A program made the translations under genes and the position numbers. This document shows, one piece after another, positions 29,078 to 39,744 of a stretch of DNA of 64,000 bases; within the stretch, counting starts at the first letter, position 1; each line of letters starts with the position of its first letter. This DNA comes from Rhynchopus euleeides (Eukaryota > Euglenozoa > Diplonemea > Diplonemida > Diplonemidae), in the NCBI GenBank assembly GCA_963210315.1, contig OY723293.1, positions 806,001 through 870,000 on the forward strand. The letters run 5' to 3'. The notes under the pieces were generated by a model. The model was not told the DNA's origin. It was given only the letters and a program-made list of their open reading frames with translations, and did not search any database.

Positions 29078-30838
29078 ATGTCGAATGCAAATGAAGCGAA
29101 GAGTGTCGGGGAGACTCTTGCTGCCAACCGGCATGCCCTTCGGATGTCTCAACGGACACTCGCCAAGGTCAACCAGCTTCATAAGGAGCGTGTTGGTGAG
29201 AACCTGGGTGTGTCACGAAAGCGACTCCGCGAAATGGAGAAGCCTGCCTGCGAACGTGTTGAATGGCGCCTTTCCCGTGGTTTGCTCGGGGCATTTGAGT
29301 TCCTCGAAGAAGAGGCGGGAGAATCATCGACAATGCAGTGTAGCGTGCCACTTCTCGGCGTCATGTACACGGACGGATACACGCCACGTAATTCATTACG
29401 TTCCGATAACGCACGTGTCCGTCTGTCTCTCGGGGTCATCAATCCCGAAAACACGATGACTGCGCCGGGTATTACTTTCTCAGACCTTCCGAAAGGTGAT
29501 CACAAGCTGTTCCAAAATCACGCGTTGCTGCAACAGATCATGAGGCTGCACAAAGCGAAAATCTTCCGAGGGGTGCATGTCGCGAGTGTGTCCATAGCAA
29601 GAATAACCGCCGACCATGCTGAGCAGTGGGCAACAATGAGGCGATGCGGGGGGCGAGGGCACCGATGCTCACTGTGCGACATCCCAGAAGAACGCTGGTA
29701 TCAACAGGTGCATCGATACCCGCACCTGACTCTCTCTGAGATGAAAGAGGCTGGCTACCCCTCCCTCTTGGCAGGTGTGCTTCCCAATGCCCGCTACGTC
29801 ACCCCAGCACTCCATGACTGCAAGGGGCTCGCCATGCGGCTGATCAGGGTACTGGATGAGACAACAAAAAAAATATTCGACAAGACCTGTACAAACCTTG
29901 CACTGAATGTGTCGCAGAATGGGACAGGTGCTCAGTTCCGGAAGGTCGTGCTTGCCATGTCACAGGACACCACCTACAAGGGCTTGTTCCGCTACCTCTT
30001 TGTCTCCCTTGCAGACCTCATGCATTTCCGGTATGCAGACATCCCCTGGCGCTTCTGGGGATGCAAGGATGAGTCAGCCCGGATTCCCTTCTTGCGTGCT
30101 CGGATCTCAGGGCATATATTTCACTGGTTGATGGAGCATGCCGAAAAGGGATCAACGCGCAATGCCTACGTACACAGTCTCCATCATTGGTGGGCTCCAG
30201 AAGATGCAGTGCCTCTGCAGAACAACGACGAATTTGAAGAAGCAGAGAACGGACATCGCAAGAAAGATGCCGTTACAATCGCCAGCTCCGCAATTTACGA
30301 GAGAGATCTTGCAATGGCAGAAGAGAAGCGGCGCGAATCGGGCATGCCTTGGAAGGTTGCGCACCTGTCGCAGGACGGGATCCTCGGGTATAGAGAAGTC
30401 ATCCTGTGTCCGTGTCTGCACACCCGACACGCTCATAGATTGGCTGTGTATGTTCTTTGCACACAGTTGACACAGCTGCAGAAGGGGTTTGTGCACTGCA
30501 ACACACAGGACTTCGTTGAACCCAGCAGCGCGCCCTACTTCCTGTTCCGGTTCCCCGAAGGACACCGCAAATTATCGCTCTGCTTGTGCAAAATGCCAAT
30601 CCCGCTGGGGGCGACTTTCACACCATTCGTGTCATCCGAGGCGACTTTGAGCACGCTTGACCAACGCGCACAGCAGGAGGGGGATGACAGTTCTGACGAA
30701 GAAGATGAGGAAAGCCTGCAGGATGGTTTGTCTTGCCCAAGGTGTAACACAACTACGACAGGCGACGGCCGCACTTTGACACCTCAAATTCTAACCGCTC
30801 ACCTCCGCAGGTGCAGCCGCTACCAGGAGGATAGGTAG
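29078..30838 (+). CDS. E2 ORF2, probable transposase of unrecognised family
   Basis: 586 residues from ATG 29078 (MSNANEAKSVGETLAANRH). It is clearly homologous to the broken reading frames of element E3. Shared blocks include HAEQW...EMKEAGYPSLLAGV, DLMHFRYADIPW and YVHSLHHWWAPEDAVPL. The N-terminal 70 residues are basic and probably helical. The C-terminus has an acidic run (DSSDEEDEE) and then a Cys/His cluster CPRCNT...HLRRC that may bind zinc. Conservation of this ORF between two elements with different ends supports a transposase role. No DDE triad could be assigned by eye, and I do not recognise a known transposase family. Confidence 0.7.
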   Translation: MSNANEAKSVGETLAANRHALRMSQRTLAKVNQLHKERVGENLGVSRKRLREMEKPACERVEWRLSRGLLGAFEFLEEEAGESSTMQCSVPLLGVMYTDGYTPRNSLRSDNARVRLSLGVINPENTMTAPGITFSDLPKGDHKLFQNHALLQQIMRLHKAKIFRGVHVASVSIARITADHAEQWATMRRCGGRGHRCSLCDIPEERWYQQVHRYPHLTLSEMKEAGYPSLLAGVLPNARYVTPALHDCKGLAMRLIRVLDETTKKIFDKTCTNLALNVSQNGTGAQFRKVVLAMSQDTTYKGLFRYLFVSLADLMHFRYADIPWRFWGCKDESARIPFLRARISGHIFHWLMEHAEKGSTRNAYVHSLHHWWAPEDAVPLQNNDEFEEAENGHRKKDAVTIASSAIYERDLAMAEEKRRESGMPWKVAHLSQDGILGYREVILCPCLHTRHAHRLAVYVLCTQLTQLQKGFVHCNTQDFVEPSSAPYFLFRFPEGHRKLSLCLCKMPIPLGATFTPFVSSEATLSTLDQRAQQEGDDSSDEEDEESLQDGLSCPRCNTTTTGDGRTLTPQILTAHLRRCSRYQEDR

Positions 30839-30950
30839 GTAGTCCAGAGTCCGGGGAAACTGACAGAAGCAAAACAAGCCCCTCCCCATCCCTCTTCCAC
30901 CTTCCCCCCGCATGATTTTACCCCCCACGCCAGTAGACTGTAACTATATC

Positions 30951-31126
30951 ATGGGAAAAATGGATGAAAATAGGTGAAAAGACTCCCGCTAGGGGGAGTC
31001 AGACTCCCCCTAGCGGGAGTATAGACTCCCGCTAGCGGGAGTCTGGACTCCCGCTAGCGGGAGTCTTTGACACCCTCTCAGACTCCCGCTCCCAGACTCC
31101 CGCTAGGGCCGCTGGAGTCCACCGTG
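30951..31126 (-). repeat. E2 right terminal inverted repeat
   Basis: Mirror of 27617-27772, with at least four CTCCCGCTAGCGGGAG-type palindromes (30980-31070) and two extra half sites near 31080-31105. It ends ccgctggagtccaccgtg followed by ta. Confidence 0.9.
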
Positions 31127-31297
31127 TATTTACGTTGGGAAACCTGAAAAATTCTCGAGTGGCCAAAAACTCATCTCCCAGAGCAAAATGACCCCACCAC
31201 GGTTCGGAAAAATTCCGGAAATGCTAAATTCGCGAAACCAAAAATCGCGATTTTGTGGTACCAGGTGGTACCGGGTGGTACTACCTAGTACGGTACT

Positions 31298-31608
31298 AAA
31301 TCAGATCACTGCTCGGAGATCCAGACGATGCACAGAGCCTCCTACAGTTCTTCCTCTGGATGAGCAACCCCCCCAGCGATCAGAAGTCCTGCTTTGTCGT
31401 GGGGGAAGTATGGAAGAGCATCCAACACGTCACCAACGAGGAACAACAACTTCTCAAAGAGCTGTGGGTCACGTTTTCCTCAAGAGAGTTCTTTAAACTC
31501 ATGGAGGTGATGGACCCGGAAGCAGTTGCCCAGGAGGTGATTGCTGATGAAGTGCTGGAGGCGTCGGAAGAGAGGTGGCGGGACGTCTTGGGGCGTAACA
31601 CCACTTAG
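31298..31608 (+). CDS. Possible coding exon, unknown protein
   Basis: After ctaaatcag (a plausible acceptor) the frame reads LLGDPDDAQSLLQFFLWM and on to EFFKLMEVMDPEAVAQEVIA, ending RWRDVLGRNTT and TAG at 31606-31608. The composition is unlike the repeat translations nearby: balanced, Glu/Leu-rich and probably helical. It could be the last exon of an otherwise unseen gene or part of a transposon cargo. An ATG at 31360 would give 82 residues. No family was recognised. Confidence 0.35.
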
Positions 31609-31921
31609 CCGTATCCCATCCTTGTGGTGTTGTCTCATGTGGCCACCTAGCCATCCCATTGCCTCCCTCAGAAGCCTGTAGTAATAGTGCGATATGGGCA
31701 TATCGCATACGATATCAAAGCTGACTAAACGGGGGCCCTCGCTACCAAGTGTGACTGAGTGAGAAAAAGTGAGAAGTCAGCCATGTTTGGCTGACAACTG
31801 ACGACTCGTGACTCGCGCCCCCTCCGGCCCGGTCCGCCCGCCACCGCGTACTGCAAGCACCAGTCAAACAAGACTGCCAACACATTAGGCATTGGTGGTC
31901 AAAACTACGAACCAACTTCCA

Positions 31922-32300
31922 AGCCCGACCAAGTCTGGAGGAGTCACAGAGGGGTCCGGGGGAAAAAACCTGAGTGACGCGTTTAATTGCACAAAATGAG
32001 CTCAAAACTCAAAAATTCCTTCGAAATCGGGCTCAAAAGTGAAAAATAGGGTTTTCCGGAAAAAAAAATCGAAAAGGTCCCCTTAGCAGAAGCCGGATTA
32101 TTGGACCTGAAAAACCAGCCCGACCAAGTCTGGAGGAGGCAGAGAGGGGTCCGGGGGAAAAACCTGAGTGACGCGTTTAATTGCACAAAATAAGCTCAAA
32201 ACTCAAAAATTCCTTCGAAATCGGGCTCAAAAGTGAAAAATAGGGGTTTCCGAAAAAAAAATCGAAAAGGTCCCCTTAGCAGAAGCCGGATTATTGGTGT
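31922..32300 (+). repeat. 195-bp direct duplication related to E1 interior
   Basis: Unit 1 begins at 31922 and unit 2 at 32117, both with agcccgaccaagtctggagg and both ending ttagcagaagccggattatt. The unit includes ttccttcgaaatcgggctca, which matches E1 at 26489-26510 in reverse, extending over about 85 bp. Confidence 0.85.
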
Positions 32301-32631
32301 GAAAAAAGGGGAAAAATAGGGGAATTTCCGGGTTTCCGGTCCGGCCGGCCGGGCGGCTCCAGCCCGCATTCACCCATTTTTCAACCAAAAAAATCGAAAT
32401 TGGGTTCGGCCGGGAAATAATTAATCCTCTTTTTGCAAGCTACGCCCCATATCACTGTGAATACGTACACCCCCCAAAAAATTCACGGTGACCATTTTTT
32501 CGGCACAGATATCGAATCCATCGGTTCGTGCGTCCTCACAAATTTTCGGGCAAAACCCCCCCTGGGGGGGGGGGGAGGGAGGGGGAGGGGGGGGGGGTGG
32601 GGAGGGGAGGTCCTTTAAAAAACACTTAAAC

Positions 32632-32740
32632 GGGGGCCCTCGCTACGAGTCACTGTGAGTCACGAGTCGTCAGTTGTCAGCCAAACATGGCTGACTTCTC
32701 ACTTTTTCTCACTCAGTCACACTTGGTAGCGAGGGCCCCC
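32632..32740 (-). mobile_element. 109-bp MITE, complete copy
   Basis: Inverted termini are GGGGGCCCTCGCTAC and GTAGCGAGGGCCCCC, with an internal hairpin gtcagccaaacatggctgac. The trinucleotide aac flanks both sides (32629-32631 and 32741-32743), a probable 3-bp target duplication. The same element, equally long, lies inverted at 47992-48100 with gat on both sides. Three-base duplications are typical of PIF/Harbinger elements. Confidence 0.85.
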
Positions 32741-32844
32741 AACACTCCGTGTTTAGTGAATTTTGGCGTTTGGTGACTGTTCCGTGACATTTTCATGACC
32801 ACCCCCGACTGGGTGCCTGCATGGGCTGCATTGAATCGGATTCC

Positions 32845-33085
32845 ATAAAAATTTTCGATTCCGGGAATCGTGGAATCCGGATTCGGAATCAGAATCCGGA
32901 TTCCACGATTCCAGAAAAAGAGTGGAATCGGATTCCGGAATCGAAAACGCCGATTCCAAAATTGTGGAATCCGATTCCGGAATCGAAATCACCGATTCCG
33001 GAATCGTGGAATCGGTGGAATCCGATTCCAGAATCCAGAATCGGATTCCACCGATTCCGGAATCGAGAATCGGATTCCGGAATCT
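32845..33085. repeat. GATTCCGGAATC palindrome array
   Basis: About 240 bp consist almost entirely of ggattccggaatc, gattccacgattcc and gattccgattcc variants on both strands, so it can fold into many alternative hairpins. Flanking text is non-repetitive. No enclosing inverted ends were found. Confidence 0.9.
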
Positions 33086-33089
33086 GACC

Positions 33090-36000
33090 CAAAAATGTCC
33101 AAAAATGGACAAGTCGTAGGGGGCTATTATCCTATAAAAATCTTAACGTCTGAAGAGGCTGGGAAGGAGTGCTCCCTTGGCATCAAGAGCAGCAGGTCGG
33201 GGGCAGGGGGGGGTGGTAGTGAAGTAGAAGAAGCATGCAAACACAGTGCAGGCCTCCCTCCGGGTGAGCGGGAGGAACGGGGGGAGGGGGGACGGGGCAG
33301 GAAGTAGAAAGGTAAATCACAGAGAGAGTTGGCCCCTCCATCCCCCCACCCTCCCCGTCACTCGTTCTGGCAGACTGTGAGTGGGGGGGGGGGGGGTGGT
33401 GAAGCGAAGGCCATAATCATCTTCAAAAGGAGCAACCACGCAATATTGAAAAAAGAGCTGGAAAAAAAAACGAGGGCCTAGCGAGTGGGTATGCAATGAA
33501 AAGTTGAAACTAGTGGATTTTGTGCAACTCCAACTCCATGCCAAGTATGCGTGTCAGGTTTGGGGTTTCGCCCAGGCTTTGTTCCTAAACAGAGCGAGCA
33601 AAAACCCAACATTCAGTTCTGATCTTGTTCTCTGTGCGATGCAATCGGGGGCAGAGAGCGCCTTCAGGGGTCCTCGTGGTTGGTAGCCACAGAGGGGGCG
33701 CAGAGGGGATGGCAATAGAAACGGTAGGGGGTCTGGATTTAAAATCGGAAGTTGGCTCGGAATGACAGCCGTGTAAGTCTCTCTGGAGAGTCCGGGGTCT
33801 GTCTTCGAGGCGTTTAGCCATATTCCATCCAGGTGGTGGCGGTGGTGGTGGGTGGGTGGGTGGGTCCCCGATGTCGAAGTTGAAAATTCATCACATCGTG
33901 CCCCCCCACCCCCTCCATCCTACCTTTCACCCTCCAACAGGCCATGTTCAGTCCGGAACAACCGAGGCACAACATAGAGGGAGACCCAAAGGCCCCTGGC
34001 ACACACGGGGGGGGCAAGGGGGGGGGGGGGGGTGGGCGGTAGTGACGCAGAGAAGAGTTGACGGAGCCAGGGTGTTGCTCTGAACTGAGACACGGGACAT
34101 GCGATGCCCCGCTGGAAAAAAAAAGAGAGTCTCATTTGGAAAACGACGCAGAAGAAAGGCGCGAAAATATATTGGGGTCGGTAGGGCATGGTAAAATAAA
34201 AGCATCGTAGCGTATGGAGGTGGTGTGATCATGATCAGCACGTGTTGTGACAAAATGCAACAAAAATGAGTGGGTTGGAGGGGCTGCGTCTACACGACCG
34301 TGGCCGCATGATGAATAGGCCCATCGGGGGGGGAGTATTGGGGGTAGTGGGTCCGGTGCCTGATTGCACACAGGGACGTGACCATCGCTGGCGTGGGTAC
34401 TTTCTGGATTTGATTTTGGGCTGATTTCAGCTGTGGCGAGATGGCGTGCCCAGGAAATTCAGTGGGAGCAGGTGTGGGTCTTGTGAGTGAGGCACGGGTG
34501 GGGGGCGAGAACCGATCTGTGGGCAGGGCTTATTTTTACTACTTTCCCGTGTGGGGTTGCCCACCTCCAGCCTGGCAAATGTGACGGCCAGACAGTGGGT
34601 TCCACAAGAGTGGCACGGGGCGTTTTAGTCAGTGAGGAAACCCACCCCGCAAGGAGAGACAGCAAACCGCCATGTCTTTCAGCAGGGATGGCACTTTATT
34701 CTTCACACATTGAATCGCTTCCGAACGCAGAGTCAGCAGCCGATTGATGGATAGATACGAGTGGCTTGCAGCAGGAGGTCTCGAGGAAATCATCATCCAC
34801 CTGAACAGTGCATCCTGATGCGTTGCTCTGGGTCGATGAAGCCGAGGAGAGTTCCCAATTGAGTGAGCACGGAACCCAGACGTTTACTTCGTTCCCGCCC
34901 CCCCCCCCCCCCCTCGCTGTGTACTACACCGTTACTGTTGACCCACTCGTGGTGGAGAATGAGGTGGTTTGCTTGGGTTGGGAAGGCTGTAGGAAGGGGG
35001 TTGGGGGGGGGGGCGTATTCCACCCATATTGCTGAACAGTATGGGGACGGTTATTGTTTTGCTTCTTTCTGTGAGTGGAGTCGTGCGCGGGGGGAGGTAC
35101 TGAAGGGAGAGTAGAGGTAGAGGTCAAAGGAATCACAAGGATGGTATCCCTTCACTCGTAACCCTGCGCTCAGCGCAGGGGCGTCACTTCCTTTGTTCCA
35201 GAGAAAGGGGTGCAGAAATATGCAGAACTCTAGGCACGTGCGCGGGAATTGGTTGTGGGCAAACCGTGTCCCTTTATAGTCTGTGCAGAGGGCGGCTATG
35301 AGAAAGACAGCCATCTCGGAACAGCACAATTCCTCATCCGAGTTAGCCGATTCAGACCAACACGACCACACATGCAGCATGCGGCGTCGGAAATACAGAA
35401 CAGGCTGACGGAAACATGCAAGTCGGTTCTAAGCTTTGAATGAACCGATATTATCTGTTTCTCTTGCTCCCTGGGCCAGTCAGCCGTGTCAGCGGTTGAG
35501 ACACAGCCCTGGGGAGGGGGGGGGGGGGCGGTGATTTCTGCATTTTTTTCAACTTCGTACCCGATCCCCCACGTCGCATTTTTATCATCATTTGGTACCG
35601 GGTTGAGTATGTTTGACCTAAAGAAACACTGAGGTCGGATTGACTTGCAACCGAGACACAATCAATCACGGTGAATCAGGGTGGTTGAGGAGGAACGTGG
35701 GGGAGGGTGGGGGTGGTGGGTGGGGGAAACAATGAACAACGTACCAAAAAAAAGAGGAAGGTGGTAGTAAAGCAGGGGCGGGGACAAAAAGGGTATGAAG
35801 TGAAGTGAAATAAAACGAAATGAAATGATGGGAGGGGGGGGGGGGAGAGAGAGAGAGAGAGAGAGAGAGGAAGGGGTGAGAAAATAGAGAAGAAAGTCGT
35901 ACACCTTCAGATACAGATCTGCATCACCCTGACTGGCAACTGTGTGGAAATCGGCACTGGGGTATCATCCCTTGAGTGCACACTTGTGCCCGACCGAATA

Positions 36001-36579
36001 TCCTGAAGTCCAGCGAAGTGAAGTGGCATGGAGGCAACTCGCGGGGTGATGCCATCATTCGTTGGGGCCAGACACTGGGATGGCCTGTCAGGGTCCCTCA
36101 GACCAGAGATTAGCTTACATATGTTGGCTCTTTGCCCTGTGAAAATCATTACCTTCGGAGGAAAGCTGCCTTCTGTTCAACCATGTCTTGGTTCCCGACA
36201 AAAAACTCCCGAATGCAAGACTATTTTTTTATCAGGAACCGGTTTTGAGCACAACTTTGCAAGAAACCGATGTCTTTTTTTAAGGAGAGGGGGGCCGGTG
36301 CTTGCGCGCGTCCTGTCGTCCTGTGGCTTCATGGTGGGGCTAGCGCAGCAGGTTCTACTTTTGCACCGGCCTGGCTTTCGAGATGTTTTTCTGGATTTGC
36401 GCTTCATTTTACTTTGCCTTTTCGAATGGACCCGTGTAAAAAATCCACAACAAAGCAACGTTCTGCGCAAACACAGTTCCCACTAAAAAAATTGAAAAGT
36501 TGTGGAACAGAAGGTGATGTGCCCCTGAAGGCCGTGGGTCCGGAAACACCCGTCGGATGGCCGATCCTAAAGATCCAGT
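33090..36579. other. Gene-poor stretch
   Basis: No protein-like frame was recognised. It contains diverged RepB-like text near 33212 and 35105, RepC-like text at 34885-34970, a GA microsatellite at about 35847-35868, and G runs near 33384, 34015 and 35518. Confidence 0.55.
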
Positions 36580-38203
36580 CATACATCATAGTCTGGCAGA
36601 GTCTGCCAGACTTTTGGTCGGGGACCTCGATTTTTGACTTTTTCTTGACTTTTTTTTGACTTTTTAAAAAAGTCTGCCAGACTCGAAAAAGTCAAAAAAA
36701 ACTCAAAAAAGTCAAGGAAAAGTCAAGAAAAAGTCAAAAAAAGTCAAGAAAAAGTCAAAGAAAAGTCAACAAAAGTCCACAAAAATCTACAAAAGTCCAA
36801 GAAAAGTCCAAGAAAAGTCTACAAAAGTCAGCCCAGTGCTTCTGGCCTGACCGGGGTCAGGTTGCGCGGGTGCGTGTTGACGGGTCTCTTCTGAGGCACC
36901 CCTGTCGGGCATTCCGCGTGGAGGTCAGTAGTTCCCTCTCTTGCGCGCCCCGCTCGGTTTGCCCCCGTGAAAACCCCGCGATGTAGTAGTCCGCACCGCC
37001 TTACGGGAACAGCGGCTCTCCGTGTTTCATGTCTCGTTGGAAGCTCCGTTTCCGGTGCTCGGGATGCCCTTCTCGGCACCCTTTTTGTGCCATGGGAATG
37101 GCATGCTTGCGTGTTGTTGCCATAAGCTATCACCAGTCTCTGTGCGGAAGGCGAGGGCAGCAGAGTACCCCAGCGTCGCCCAGAACGTGACAGTCAGAAG
37201 CAGAAAAACAACATCGCATCTAGGTGGTTGATCACCTCAACCCGAGTCCGCCCGCCCAGCAACATCCGGACGGTGTGCAGGTACGCGGCGGCGTCCTTAG
37301 CGTCCCCGACGACGCTGCTGGACGTCGAGCTGGCCCCAGCGTGCATCTGATGACCTGCTCGACCCGGAGCCGCCTGTCGCACACCTCCTGGCGTCCAGCT
37401 CGTCGTCATGGGACATATCATCGGCAGAGGCGGCGAACTTCGACGGGTCCGCGACGAGGCCATTGTACATGTCTGTGGGGTTCTTGGTGGTCGCACAGCA
37501 CCAGGAAGAGCCGCTTGTGCACGCGCTCTGGGCTCTGTGACCTATTTCTCAACCCATCCACCAAGGAAGCAACGTTGGATAAGGAGATCGAACGCCTGGC
37601 AGGCCCATCTGATCAAGAGATAGTCGTGGGCACCTTGGAGAGGGCCGAGCCGGACCGGGACATCCCTTGCCTGCCCCCCCACCCGTCGTGATGATGTCCC
37701 CGAGCACCCTCCCGCACGTTGAACGTCAGGTGGGAGACCTCTGCCTGGGGCACGTGCTGGAGCGGGTAGATAGCGTATGTGTTCGCTGTGTGCAGGGATC
37801 TGTGTCGCCGCCCCCGTTGTCTTTTCAACGTCAGATGCTTCGAGCGGCATCCTCTCTCCCCCGCCCCTCTGTCGAAGAGTCCTGCACTGGGCTGACTTTT
37901 GTGGACTTTTCTCGGACTTCTGTGGACTTTTGTTGACTTTTCTTTGACTTTTTCTTGACTTTTTTTGAGCTGTTGACTTTTTTTTGACTTTTTCTTGACT
38001 TTTCCTTGACTGTCTGGAGTTTTCTTTGACTTTTCTTGGACTTTTTCTTGACTTTTTGGCTTTTGTACTTTTTTTGACTTTTCTTTGACTTTTCCTTGAC
38101 TTTTTCTTGACTCTGGCAGACTAAAAAAAGTCAAGAAAAAGTCAAAAAAATATAAAAAAAAGTCTGCGGAACTCTGCCAGACTCAACCAGAGTAGGATGT
38201 ATG
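36580..38203. mobile_element. Inverted-repeat element with AAGTC-iterated ends
   Basis: Outer termini are CATACATCATAGTCTGG on the left and, reversed, CATACATCCTACTCTGG on the right. The six bases tccagt flank both sides (36574-36579 and 38204-38209), a likely target duplication. The inverted ends (about 36580-36840 and 37887-38203) are long arrays of aaaagtcaaaaaaagtc and, innermost, share tttgt...gtcagcccagtgc. The 1.05-kb middle is GC-rich without a recognisable gene, so it is probably non-autonomous. Confidence 0.75.
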
Positions 38204-39744
38204 TCCAGTCGTACGATTTCCTCCAAGTGTTTAGGCGATTTCGTCCCGTCGCCTATAACTCGTACAAAAGAAACGAAATCAATGAGAGAGAGAGACGGAC
38301 AGACGCAGAGAGGTACGGGCAAAGGCACACTCTGGAAACACGGAACATAAAGTAGAATGTGTATCACATCACTTGGGACTCCGGAACACGGCAATCTTAC
38401 TTCAGCCTTGGCTGCAGGTGACGATTCTCCCTCCTTCAAGAAAAGGCGCACGAAGCACAACCGGGCTCGGGACGCAATGAACCCGTCATTGCCGAGGGAG
38501 ATCCAGTCTAAGTCAGTTTTGGGGCATCCCCTGCACGTGTTTTGCGGGGAGGCGGGAGGAGTTCGCATTACTTGGAAGTTCCACAGCAAACCTGCTCAGC
38601 TTATCCGCCCTCCTTGGTTGCTGTCACACATGAATCGCTCCTGGGGCACCATAGCATACTCACAACTCGTTGGTTGTACGGGATAATTTTGAACGATTTG
38701 AACGATTTTTGCTTTTAGGAACTGGAGGGCCTGGTGATATGGTCGGGGTCAGGGAGTTGTAGAGATAAGTAAAAACACGAGTCGGGCAGGGGGGGTCAGG
38801 GTGAGGCTTTCTTTGACGGCCTGCGCAGCTCTCTCAGAGACTTGTCGCTGCCGTGTTCGCCGAGCCTCACTGCAAGGGGGGGAGGGTGTGACAACTGTGC
38901 ATTTTTTTGACGTGGTCATGCCATGCCACTGTTACTGATGTGTGGACTTGGGCGCGGTGCAACTCACTTGTGAATCATAGTGGTTGCGAACACGTGCCGA
39001 GAACAAGGCCAAATATCCTATTTCGGGTTCACCGCAGCGAGCAGTCGGGATGATGTGTGCTGTGTCCGCATCAGTATCGTTGTGGTGCATATTTCTGTGA
39101 CGGTGGCATGGCTCAAAACTGCGTTGGGTCGGATGAACTGCTCGTCTCAAGTGTCTCTTCATCCCGCGTCCAATCCCTCCACACCTGGTGGCAGTTCTGA
39201 TGTGATCATGCACATCATCTTGTGCAGGGCTGCGACTCACAGACGATTGCACCTTGTACGATCAGGTAGGGAAGGATAAATTTAAGGGAGGGGTGGATGG
39301 AGGCATCCACTCCATGTCAAACTGTGCCAGTGTGACATTGTTTTTGTGTGTTGGCGCTCACTTTTTTTTAAAACTTTGTGCCCGTCCCAGCAGAGCTATT
39401 CCTAACTAGGGGTCCGGATTCCATGATTTTGAATTTCAGATTTTTCCTCTGTCTGGCGCGTTTTTTTTGCACTCTGTTTAGCGCGTTTTTTTTTGCACTG
39501 CAGGAAAAAAAAATTCTGGTGAGGATTCACCGGAGTGGAGGGTGCTGAGGGGCTGAGCGGCTGGGGGGATGCTGCCTGCGAGGGAGAAGATGCACCAAGC
39601 AAAGACACACGGCCCCGGAGGGGCCGTGTGTCTGTGTTCAGTGGTGCATTCCTCCGCACCTCAGTGCACTCTCCGACCTGCATGTCTACGGGGGTCTGAG
39701 CCCACATGGCAACCCCGAGTAAGGGGTGCAAACAGACACCCCAT
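38204..39744. other. Non-coding stretch
   Basis: Holds one GAACGATTT cluster (38686-38710) and a strong hairpin at 39604-39630. An AT-rich segment with ttttttttgcactc repeats lies at 39460-39500. No gene was recognised. Confidence 0.55.
39604..39632. other. Near-perfect 13-bp hairpin
   Basis: agacacacggcccc and aggggccgtgtgtct are reverse complements around a two-base loop. Very stable, with no T-tract or gene nearby to suggest a terminator; function unknown. Confidence 0.7.

Larger units (their letters stand above)
27617..31126. mobile_element. Two-gene DNA transposon E2 with CTAGCG-palindrome ends
   Basis: Long inverted ends (27617-27772 and 30951-31126) begin CACGGTGGACTCCAGCGG and are filled with the palindrome ACTCCCGCTAGCGGGAGT and variants. 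They end internally with ttcacctattttcactcatt on the left, mirrored on the right. The dinucleotide ta flanks both sides. Inside are a small basic ORF, ORF1 and ORF2, all on the plus strand, so this copy may be autonomous. The structure (CAC termini, two-base duplication, iterated subterminal sites, two proteins) recalls CACTA/CMC transposons, but the proteins were not recognised. Confidence 0.85.
31731..32740. mobile_element. Composite segment bounded by inverted MITE copies
   Basis: The left end (31731-31815) is a truncated copy of the 109-bp MITE, and the right end (32632-32740) is a complete copy in the opposite orientation. Together they make about 85-bp inverted ends starting GGGGGCCCTCGCTACCAAG. 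Between them lie a 195-bp direct duplication, GC-rich text and long G runs. It may be a composite of two MITE insertions and need not have moved as a unit. Confidence 0.55.

Noticed and set aside
27617..31126. CRISPR-like regular repeats at the element ends
   Set aside because: The units are palindromes packed edge to edge, with no unique spacers of constant length. They are mirrored at the other end and lie in eukaryotic-type DNA.
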